Part shown: piece by piece, positions 14,027-21,683 of the stretch
How the letters are laid out: each line of letters begins with the position of its first letter
Position numbering within the stretch: the first letter of the stretch is position 1
Source: a virus
Virus record (IMG/VR): IMGVR_UViG_3300042521_000428
Coordinates: 1 to 31,954 of that record
Length of the DNA stretch: 31,954 nt
Strand: one strand, 5' to 3'
Position numbers and translations under genes: made by a program
The notes under the pieces: model-generated
Told to the model about the DNA's origin: nothing
The model's input: only the letters and a program-made list of their open reading frames with translations
The model's database searches: none

Positions 14027-15862
14027 ATGCCACTCCAGAAAATCCTGTTCAAGCCCGGAGTGAACCGCGAGAACACGCGGTACACGACTGAGGGCGGTTG
14101 GTATGAGTGCGACAAGGTGCGCTTTCGCCAAGGCAATCCCGAGATCATTGGTGGGTGGGAGCGCATTTCTTCTAGCACTTTTCTTGGCTTGTGCCGCTCT
14201 TTGTGGAACTGGGTGACGCTTGGTAACCTGAACCTTGTTGGCGTTGGCACCAACCTGAAGTTCTATATTGAGCGGGGCGGCGCGTATAACGACGTCACCC
14301 CGATTCGCGCTACCACAACACTGCCTGCCAACCCATTTACCGGAAACGGCACCACTACGGTGGTGGTCAACGCGCCTGCTCATGGCGCAAATAACAACGA
14401 CTTCGTGACTTTCAGCGGTGTGACGGGCACCTACGCTACGTTGCTCAACGCCGAGTACCAGATCACCTATATCGACGCAAACTCCTACAGCATCACCACG
14501 GCTTCTGTTGTAGCGGCGGGCACCACGGGCGGCTCGGCAGTCTCGGCTGCATACCAGATCAATACCGGTCCTGCTGTAGTTGTACCACTTAACGGATGGG
14601 GTGCCGGTGGTTGGAGTGAGGGAGCGTGGGGTGTTGGTGGTACGTCTAATACGTCTATCCGACTCTGGAGCCAGAGCAACTGGGGGGAAGACCTGATCTT
14701 TGGTCCACGCGGCGGCGGTGTGTACTACTGGGATGCCACGACGGGCCTGGGTGTGCGCGGCTACAACTTGGCAACCGCTGTCGGTTCGTCCGATGTCCCC
14801 ACGGTGCAGAACACGCTGTTTGTGTCCGATACCAACCGCTTTGTGTTTGCATTCGGCTGCAACGACTACGGCTCCTCAACGCTTGATCCGATGCTGATCC
14901 GGTGGTCGGCACAAGAAGACGCCACCAACTGGACGCCTGCGGCCACCAACCAAGCCGGTAGCATTCGCCTGTCTCACGGGTCTGAGATCGTAACGGTTAT
15001 CCAGGCGCGGCAGGAAATCGTGGCGTTCACGGACTCGTCCATTTACTCGTTGCAGTATTTGGAGCCGCCGGTTGTCTGGGGCAGTCAGCTTCTGGGTGAC
15101 AACATTTCCATCGTGGGGCCGAACGCTGTTGCGATTGCGTCTGGCGTTGTGTACTGGATGGGTGTGGATAAGTTCTACGCCTACGACGGTCGAGTGCAAA
15201 CGCTCAACTGTGATCTGCGGCGCTACATCTTCCAAGACTTCAACCCGTTGCAGTCGGCACAAGTTTTTGCAGGGACAAACGAAGGCTTCAATGAAGTCTG
15301 GTGGTTCTACTGTTCAGCAAATTCAAACGATGCCCGCGTAGACCGCTACGTCATCTACAACTACGTCGAGAAGATTTGGTACTACGGCACGCTAGGACGC
15401 ACGGCGTGGCTTGACTCCGGCTTGCGCGACTATCCGTTTGCGGCGACCTACAGCAACAACCTTGTTAACCACGAGAACGGCCTGAACGACAACGAAACGG
15501 GTACGGCTATCCCAATCGCAGCCAACATCTCTTCGTCGGAGTTCGACATCGGTGATGGCCACAACTTCGGGTTTGTCTGGCGCATACTGCCTGACCTGAC
15601 TTTCAGCAACTCAACGGCCAACACGCCCACCGTCACCATGACGCTGTACGGGCTGTACAACTCGGGCTCAGGTAGTGTTGATAACGCAGGTCAAAACGTC
15701 GTCAAGGGCACCACATACAACATCACCGAAGAGTTCACCGGGCAGATTTACACCCGTGTGCGCGGGCGCCAGATGATTTTCAAGATCAACTCAAACCAAC
15801 TCGACACAGCGTGGCAGTTGGGCGCGCCTCGAATCGATATTCGTCCTGACGGCAGGCGCTGA
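14027..15862 (+). CDS. Putative tail nozzle/tubular protein
   Basis: A 611-residue beta-rich structural protein. It starts MPLQKILFKPGVNRENTRYT, then GGWYECDKVRFRQGNPE, a signature found in aquatic podovirus tail proteins. Trp-rich strands recur in a blade-like way (GWGAGGWSEGAWGVG, NEVWWFYCS, DRYVIYNYVEKIWYYGTLG). The C-terminus (YTRVRGRQMIFKI, then AWQLGAPRIDIRPDGRR) is also typical. By size, composition and place it probably corresponds to the nozzle or tubular protein that extends the tail below the adaptor, though a P22 gp10-like hub is an alternative. It has a weak ribosome binding site (GAG about nine bases upstream). The functional assignment is by analogy. Confidence 0.65.
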   Translation: MPLQKILFKPGVNRENTRYTTEGGWYECDKVRFRQGNPEIIGGWERISSSTFLGLCRSLWNWVTLGNLNLVGVGTNLKFYIERGGAYNDVTPIRATTTLPANPFTGNGTTTVVVNAPAHGANNNDFVTFSGVTGTYATLLNAEYQITYIDANSYSITTASVVAAGTTGGSAVSAAYQINTGPAVVVPLNGWGAGGWSEGAWGVGGTSNTSIRLWSQSNWGEDLIFGPRGGGVYYWDATTGLGVRGYNLATAVGSSDVPTVQNTLFVSDTNRFVFAFGCNDYGSSTLDPMLIRWSAQEDATNWTPAATNQAGSIRLSHGSEIVTVIQARQEIVAFTDSSIYSLQYLEPPVVWGSQLLGDNISIVGPNAVAIASGVVYWMGVDKFYAYDGRVQTLNCDLRRYIFQDFNPLQSAQVFAGTNEGFNEVWWFYCSANSNDARVDRYVIYNYVEKIWYYGTLGRTAWLDSGLRDYPFAATYSNNLVNHENGLNDNETGTAIPIAANISSSEFDIGDGHNFGFVWRILPDLTFSNSTANTPTVTMTLYGLYNSGSGSVDNAGQNVVKGTTYNITEEFTGQIYTRVRGRQMIFKINSNQLDTAWQLGAPRIDIRPDGRR

Positions 15863-15864
15863 CC

Positions 15865-17241
15865 ATGACATTTCTCATCGAAGATGCAACCGTACCTGCG
15901 CCGCCAAACCTACCTCTGGCCCCAACGGCGTACGAGTCGCGGTACCACGAGCAGTTCAACAACGTCCTGCGTCTGTACTTCAACCGCCTTAACGCACTGC
16001 TGAACAAGATCGTGGCTACAACCTCACCCATCCCAGTCTCAATCGGCGGCACCAACGTAGACGCCTTTGGGCGGGTGCGGGTCAGTCAGCCCTACACGCT
16101 CTTTGACTCTCAGCAACGTTACGCTGCAGACAATCAGTTCGACACAAGCACGGTCAACGGCGCATCCACCACATTCCTGAGCAACGAGTCCTCTGTGCTG
16201 ATGTCGGTGGACAGCACCACCAACTCCGAGGCAGTGCGGCAGACGTTCCGCTCCATGTCCTACCAACCGGGCAAGGGCCTGTTGGTGCTTGCCACCTTCG
16301 CCATGAACACGCCCACGGCCAACATCCGGCAGCGTGTGGGGTACTTCAACACCCAGAACGGCGTGTTCTTCCAGGCCAACGGCACCACGCTGTCGATGGT
16401 CATGCGCTCTGACTCTCTGCCCACGCCGGGAACGCCGAGCGATATCCGCACCGTCAACCAAGCCGACTGGAACGGGGACAAGTTAAACGGTACCGGGGCA
16501 TCAGGCTACACGCTTGACGTATCAAAGACGCAGATTTTCTGGTGTGACTTCGAGTGGTTGGGCGTGGGCTCGGTGCGTACTGGGTTCGTGATCAATGGCC
16601 AGTACATCGTCTGCCACACGTTCAACAACGCCAACGACATCAGTTCGGTCTACATGACCACGGCCATTCTGCCGGTGCGCTACGAGATCAAGAACCTGTC
16701 CAACCTCACCACCGCGAGCATGAAGCACATCTGCTCGACGGTCATCTCTGAGGGCGGCTACGAGCAATATTCTCCGAGCCATTTGGCGCGGCGCACGACC
16801 AGACTCAGCAACATCCAACTGACGTTCAAGCCGGTGGTGTCGATCCGTCTGGCGTCTACGGCGCTTGGTGCGGTGGTGCTCCCTGGCCGGATGCAGTTGC
16901 TTCCCATCACGAGCCAAAACTATGAAGTGGGCCTGTTCTTGAACGGAACGCTGACCGGCGCTTCTTGGTCTGCCGTCTCATCTGACGCCAACGTGGAGAT
17001 GGATACCTCTGCCACAGCCATAACGGGCGGCACCCTGGTGCAGACAGACTACGTGTCCTCAAGCGGCTCGGGCGGTACTCAGCCTCTGGTTGATCCGGCG
17101 GGCTATAACTGGGCTTTGCAGTTGGGCGTGTCCTTGGCCGGAGCCAGTGACGTCTTGACGCTTGCCATCCGCACGGTGGATTCTGCAACTCCGCAGGGCG
17201 ACTGCTACGGCACTATCGCTTTCTGGGACTTGACCCAATAA
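15865..17241 (+). CDS. Tail/fibre structural protein
   Basis: A 458-residue beta-rich protein. Its N-terminal 50 residues (MTFLIEDATVPAPPNLPLAP, then a helix YHEQFNNVLRLYFNRLNALL) look like an attachment part also found on other small tail proteins. From about residue 68 comes a block (GRVRVSQPYTLFDSQQRY, NQFDTSTVNGAS) known in phage and large-virus structural proteins, followed by a long beta region (TFRSMSYQPGKGLLVLATF, RVGYFNTQNGVFF) and a jelly-roll-like C-terminal part. The start follows the previous stop after two bases. It may be a tail spike, collar or head-fibre protein; no catalytic residues are evident. Confidence 0.65.
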   Translation: MTFLIEDATVPAPPNLPLAPTAYESRYHEQFNNVLRLYFNRLNALLNKIVATTSPIPVSIGGTNVDAFGRVRVSQPYTLFDSQQRYAADNQFDTSTVNGASTTFLSNESSVLMSVDSTTNSEAVRQTFRSMSYQPGKGLLVLATFAMNTPTANIRQRVGYFNTQNGVFFQANGTTLSMVMRSDSLPTPGTPSDIRTVNQADWNGDKLNGTGASGYTLDVSKTQIFWCDFEWLGVGSVRTGFVINGQYIVCHTFNNANDISSVYMTTAILPVRYEIKNLSNLTTASMKHICSTVISEGGYEQYSPSHLARRTTRLSNIQLTFKPVVSIRLASTALGAVVLPGRMQLLPITSQNYEVGLFLNGTLTGASWSAVSSDANVEMDTSATAITGGTLVQTDYVSSSGSGGTQPLVDPAGYNWALQLGVSLAGASDVLTLAIRTVDSATPQGDCYGTIAFWDLTQ

Positions 17242-17242
17242 A

Positions 17243-17275
17243 ATGACTCAAACCATATCCAAGGGGCGCACATGA
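17243..17275 (+). CDS. Possible 10-codon leader reading frame
   Basis: An ATG one base after the previous stop opens a frame coding MTQTISKGRT. Its TGA at 17273-17275 overlaps the ATG of the next gene (ATGA at 17272-17275). The arrangement could let ribosomes pass by re-initiation into the large internal protein gene. It has no clear ribosome binding site of its own and may be chance. Confidence 0.2.
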   Translation: MTQTISKGRT

Positions 17276-19515
17276 GCCTTGCCGTACTAGCCGATCACAT
17301 GGCATCCAAGGGTCGCAACGGCGACACGATGCTGGTGCACATGTCCCCCGAAGAAGTCCAAGGGCTGCATGCACTTGCACTGTCTCAAGGCGGCGCACTG
17401 ACCATCAACCCGGAAACGGGCCTGCCGGAAGCCTTCAGTCTCAAGAGTCTGCTCAAGTCGGTGCTCCCGATGGTGGCGGGCTTCGCGCTTGGCCCCGCCG
17501 GGTTCGGCATCATGAGTTCGCTTGGCGCGGCAGCAACCGTTGGTGGCATCACCGGCTTGGCTACGGGCAGTCTTCAGAAGGGCATCATGGCCGGTCTGGG
17601 CGCTTATGGCGGCTCGGAGCTTGCCGGGGCTTTGGTAGGTGGTAGCAGCGCAGGCGCTACGGCAGCGGCGGGGGATGCCGTTGCTAAATTAAATGCTGCT
17701 GCTGATGCGGGCATGGCGTTTCCTGTAACTAGTGAAGCCGCACAGCAAGCCGCCACTAAAGCCTACGCTGACTTTGCCGCTAAGCCGTTCATGGATCAGG
17801 CAGCGGGCAGCTTTACCGCGCTTAAAAATGCGCCGGGTGGGATGTTCGGTGGCTTGGGTGCGATTGCAAAACCCGCCATGATGGCAGCAGCCCCGATCAT
17901 GGCTGATGCGATGGTGCCTACTGCTACTGGAATGCCCGGTGCAGGTGCAACGCCCTATCCTTTCCGCATCCGCCCGATGGCGTTCAATCAGTATGGCCAG
18001 ACGCTTGAGCAGTTGCCGATGATTTCCGCTACGGGTTATCAGCAACCTCCTGGCGGCGCGAGTGGCGGTATCGTGGCGCTTGCTGCGGGCGGAGCCTCTA
18101 AGCCTTTGTCGCCCGAAGAGTTTAAGCAGATGATCTACGAAGGTGGCGCAGATCACGGAGTTGCCACCCAGCGCGGTCTTGACTACATCACGTCAAAGAC
18201 CAACATGAACCCCACGCAGGCAACAGAGTTCTGGAACAAGGCATTGGGCACCAAGTTCACTGAGGGTGACTACTTCCGCGTCATGAAGGAGTACGACAAA
18301 GACCCGTACTACTACGAGAAGAAGTTCCCAACAACTCCAGGCCCAGTCACGGGTGGCGGTGTTACCTCTGGCACCTCTACGCAAGTGGGTGGCGGACAGC
18401 CTATTGTGGTGTCTCCCATCGGCAAAGAAACAATCCCAGGCTACAAAGGCGAAGACAAAATCTACGGTGGTGATATCACCATTCCGAAGTATGTCGCGCC
18501 TGATTTGGGAACCCCCGGCAAAGCCACACAGACTGGCGAAACGATTGCCGATATCCGCAAGGAGTACAAGGGCACGGTTGAGATGCCCACCCTTAAAGAC
18601 TTCAAACCCACGGTCACGGGCGGCAGCAAGGCTGCTTATGACTACCTAATGGGTCAGGGTGCATACCCGCTCAATCCGGTCATTCCCGGCGGTGGCCCCA
18701 TCATGAAGCCCTATGCCGAGTCGGTTGGCATGGTGCAGCCTGGGTTCTATGGACGGCAAGGTACGTTTGACGACGCGGGCGGCTTTACGCCTACGCCTCG
18801 CGTGGCCCCCGGCTCTGGTGGAACGGAACAGGCTGGTGGTACAACGGGTGGCACAACGGGTGGCACAGGTATTGTGTACGGGCCGAACGGCGCTCCTTAC
18901 GCCAATGCTGCCGCAGCCATTGCTGCGGGCGTCAGAAACTACAGCTTCAATCCGCCTTTTTCAACCACCAACACCTCTGGTACCGGCACGCCTATTACCG
19001 ACTTCCTCTTTGGTACGCAGGATGCAAGCAAGGTGCCCGTTGAGGACCGCACCATAAATCGCCTGCCCGAGCGTCAGGTTGATGTCAGTACGTACGACCC
19101 CGCCGCTTATGACTACGATGTCGGCAGCGGTGATCAATACACCGAAGACGAAAAGGCGATGATGGCCGGTATGCGCAGAGGCGGTCTTGCCGATGTCGCT
19201 GCTGCCGGTGCAGCACGCGGTGGCCAATTCAATCTGGGCGGTTACTCCGATGGCGGGCGCTTGCTTCGCGGCCCCGGTGACGGCGTATCTGACAGCATCC
19301 CCGCTACGATTGGAAACCGTCAACCCGCGCGGCTTGCCGATGGTGAGTTTGTGATTCCGGCAAGGATTGTTTCTGAGATCGGCAACGGCTCAACTGAGGC
19401 CGGAGCACGTAAGCTCTACGCAATGATGGATCGTGTGCAACGCGCACGCGCTAAAACAACTGGTAAGGGCAAGGTGGCTAAGAACACCCGCGCCGACAAG
19501 TACCTGCCCGCATAA
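17272..19515 (+). CDS. Internal virion protein (Ala/Gly-rich, membrane-active N-terminus)
   Basis: A 747-residue protein, first of four large internal-protein genes. Residues 1-55 (MSLAVLADHMASKGRNGDTM, then VHMSPEEVQGLHALAL) are a conserved start in aquatic phages. A hydrophobic Gly/Ala stretch at about 62-125 (VLPMVAGFALGPAGFGIMSS and onward) could insert in a membrane during DNA ejection. The middle is Gly/Pro/Thr-rich and probably disordered. The last 100 residues hold another conserved block (GGRLLRGPGDGVSDSIPATI, then ARLADGEFVIPARIV and LYAMMDRVQRAR). An AAGGGG site is five bases before the ATG. A role in the ejection apparatus is inferred from position, composition and the hydrophobic segment. 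Confidence 0.7.
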   Translation: MSLAVLADHMASKGRNGDTMLVHMSPEEVQGLHALALSQGGALTINPETGLPEAFSLKSLLKSVLPMVAGFALGPAGFGIMSSLGAAATVGGITGLATGSLQKGIMAGLGAYGGSELAGALVGGSSAGATAAAGDAVAKLNAAADAGMAFPVTSEAAQQAATKAYADFAAKPFMDQAAGSFTALKNAPGGMFGGLGAIAKPAMMAAAPIMADAMVPTATGMPGAGATPYPFRIRPMAFNQYGQTLEQLPMISATGYQQPPGGASGGIVALAAGGASKPLSPEEFKQMIYEGGADHGVATQRGLDYITSKTNMNPTQATEFWNKALGTKFTEGDYFRVMKEYDKDPYYYEKKFPTTPGPVTGGGVTSGTSTQVGGGQPIVVSPIGKETIPGYKGEDKIYGGDITIPKYVAPDLGTPGKATQTGETIADIRKEYKGTVEMPTLKDFKPTVTGGSKAAYDYLMGQGAYPLNPVIPGGGPIMKPYAESVGMVQPGFYGRQGTFDDAGGFTPTPRVAPGSGGTEQAGGTTGGTTGGTGIVYGPNGAPYANAAAAIAAGVRNYSFNPPFSTTNTSGTGTPITDFLFGTQDASKVPVEDRTINRLPERQVDVSTYDPAAYDYDVGSGDQYTEDEKAMMAGMRRGGLADVAAAGAARGGQFNLGGYSDGGRLLRGPGDGVSDSIPATIGNRQPARLADGEFVIPARIVSEIGNGSTEAGARKLYAMMDRVQRARAKTTGKGKVAKNTRADKYLPA

Positions 19516-19524
19516 GGAAGCATC

Positions 19525-21681
19525 ATGGCTACTGCCCCTACCCCAACGCAAGTTACCCAGTACCAGACCGGGTTTGCCCCGCAGATCGCCCCCTACGCCG
19601 AGCGCATGCTCGGCGCGATGGAAGGCAGCGTCTTCCAGTATGAGCGGGACGCGCAGGGCAACATCGTCATGGACGCCTCTGGGATGCCCAAGATCAAGGG
19701 CTTCCAACCGTACCAACAGTACCAAGGCGAACGTGTTGCTCAGTTCTCTCCGCTGCAACAGCAAGCGATGGCGCAGGCCGGTATCTTGGCTCCGGCAGGT
19801 CAACTTGCAGACGCCTCTGGTATCGCCGGTCTGGCCGCACAACGCGCACTGGGCTACGGTTATACCCCCGGGCAAGCAACCAATCAGTTTGTTGCGCCTG
19901 AGCAGTTTCAGCCGTCGTCGTTTGAGCGTCCGGGCGTCAGTACCCGCGACCTCACCCGTTATGAGATGGGTCCGGTTAAGGATGTCGGCTACCGCGAACT
20001 CACGGCTCCGCAGATGCAGGCGGCGCAAACAACGTACGCGCCGGAGGTGCGGGCTGCTGAGATGCAAGCCTCACTTGCCGCTGCTGCACCCACGGTTACT
20101 GCTGAGCGAATCCAAGCCGCCAAGGTTGAGGGCGCACCGTCTGCCATCGAGTCTCGCGCTATTCAAGCCGCGCAAAGCCAGTATCGGCCTGACTTGCAGA
20201 CCTTCCAGATGGGGCCGTACGAGCGCGTGCAGGCCGGATCGTTTGTTGGTCCGCAGACCGCGTCCATGTATATGTCGCCGTACATGCAGAACGTGTTGGA
20301 CATCCAGCAGCGTGAAGCAACCCGGCAGGCTGACATTGCCCGCGAGAGCCGCAGTGCTCGATACGCCAAGGCAGGCGCGTTTGGTGGTGCGCGGCAAGCG
20401 ATTGAAGAAGCTGAGGCCGCACGCAACCTGGGCACGCTCAAGAGCGACATTCAAGCCAAGGGCTTGCAGTCTGCGTACGAGATGGCGCAACAGCAGTTCA
20501 ACGCTGAGCAACAGGCCAAACTCGCTGCGGCACAGGCCAATCAACAGGCCGGTCTGACCACGGGCATTCAGAACCTTGCCGCTGCGCTTGGGGTGCAGCA
20601 GTTGGGCGCTGGCCAGAAGTTGCAGGTTGAGATGGCTAACCTGACCAACGAGCAGCAGTCTCGGGTGCAGAACGAAGCCAATCGCCTACAGGCGCAGGGC
20701 ATGACGGCGCAGAACGCCATGCAAGTGGCACTGGCCAATCATCAGGCGCAGCAGCAGTCGAACGTGCAGAATGCAGCCAACGCTCTTCAGGCGTCTGGCA
20801 TGTCTGCACAGATGGCACAGCAGACGGCACTCGCCAATCAGCAAGCGCAGCAGCAGGCTGCTTTGCAGAACCAACAAGCACAGATGCAAGCCCAACAGTT
20901 GGGTGTGCAGACGGGTCTGCAAACATCGCTTGCCAACCTCAACGCTGCTCAACAGGCCGCAGTGCAGAACCAAGCTGCACAACTGCAAGCGCAGGGCATG
21001 ACGGCACAGCAGGCGATGCAGGCTGCATTGGCGAATCAGCAAGCAGGGTTGACCATCGGTCAGCAAAACCTGGGTGCCGCGCTGGGCACGCAGCAACTGG
21101 GCGCTCAGCAAGACCTCCAAGCGCAACTGGCGAACCAACAGGCAGCGATGAATGCACAGCAGTTGGCTGAGCAGTCTAAGCAGTTTGGGTTCGGTCAAGC
21201 CATGCAGGCCGCAGGACTGGGCGCTCAGTACGGTCAGGCCGCACAGCAACTCAACGAGCAGTCAGCCCAGTTTGGCGCAGGTTTAGGTCTACAGGGTTTG
21301 CAGACGGCGATGACAGGTGCTCAACAGTTGGGCAACTTGGGTCAGGCGCAGTTTGGTCAGCAGTTGGCTGCAACAAACCTTCAGAGTCAGTTGGGCACGC
21401 AGCAACAGCAGCAGGCTCAGAACATTCTGAACAACCAGTACCAAGATTTCCTGAACTACCAGAACCAACCGTACAAGCAACTGGGCTTCATGTCTGACAT
21501 CCTGCGCGGATCACCTTTGTCGCAAACCGGCGCGGCTATTTATCAGCAACCACCCTCAATGCTTGGTCAAGTTGCGGGCGCTGGTATTGCGGCTAGAGGA
21601 CTTGGCTTATTTGCGGGTGGGGGGATGGTTGGCCGTCCTGCTGGCCTGAATGAGTTGGCTATCTATAACATGGGTCGTTGA
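19525..21681 (+). CDS. Internal virion protein with Gln/Ala helical repeats
   Basis: A 718-residue protein. Residues 1-90 start MATAPTPTQVTQYQTGFAPQ with a conserved FSPLQQQAMAQAG. At about residues 250-305 lies a block widespread in phage internal proteins (DIQQREATRQADIARESRSA, then KAGAFGGARQAIEEAEAARN). From about 330 to 620 it is a long Gln/Ala/Leu/Asn repeat (LQAQGMTAQNAMQVALANHQ and variants), probably a long helical rod or bundle. It ends with a hydrophobic Gly part and the tail GLFAGGGMVGRPAGLNELAI. No enzyme motif is seen. It may form part of the tube or core by which DNA leaves the head, comparable in role to T7 internal core proteins; this is inference. Confidence 0.7.
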   Translation: MATAPTPTQVTQYQTGFAPQIAPYAERMLGAMEGSVFQYERDAQGNIVMDASGMPKIKGFQPYQQYQGERVAQFSPLQQQAMAQAGILAPAGQLADASGIAGLAAQRALGYGYTPGQATNQFVAPEQFQPSSFERPGVSTRDLTRYEMGPVKDVGYRELTAPQMQAAQTTYAPEVRAAEMQASLAAAAPTVTAERIQAAKVEGAPSAIESRAIQAAQSQYRPDLQTFQMGPYERVQAGSFVGPQTASMYMSPYMQNVLDIQQREATRQADIARESRSARYAKAGAFGGARQAIEEAEAARNLGTLKSDIQAKGLQSAYEMAQQQFNAEQQAKLAAAQANQQAGLTTGIQNLAAALGVQQLGAGQKLQVEMANLTNEQQSRVQNEANRLQAQGMTAQNAMQVALANHQAQQQSNVQNAANALQASGMSAQMAQQTALANQQAQQQAALQNQQAQMQAQQLGVQTGLQTSLANLNAAQQAAVQNQAAQLQAQGMTAQQAMQAALANQQAGLTIGQQNLGAALGTQQLGAQQDLQAQLANQQAAMNAQQLAEQSKQFGFGQAMQAAGLGAQYGQAAQQLNEQSAQFGAGLGLQGLQTAMTGAQQLGNLGQAQFGQQLAATNLQSQLGTQQQQQAQNILNNQYQDFLNYQNQPYKQLGFMSDILRGSPLSQTGAAIYQQPPSMLGQVAGAGIAARGLGLFAGGGMVGRPAGLNELAIYNMGR
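20515..21420 (+). repeat. Gln/Ala-coding repeat region
   Basis: The DNA is a run of imperfect repeats rich in CAG, CAA, GCA and AAC codons. A 17-base unit GCGCAGGGCATGACGGC occurs at 20692-20708 and again at 20989-21005, and shorter pieces such as GCCAATCAGCAAGC recur. The frame is kept throughout, so length changes by recombination between repeats would lengthen or shorten the helical part of the protein. Confidence 0.7.
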
Positions 21682-21683
21682 TC

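Noticed and set aside
20515-21420. CRISPR-like array
   Set aside because: The repeats are imperfect, have no regular spacers, and keep one reading frame coding Gln/Ala helices.
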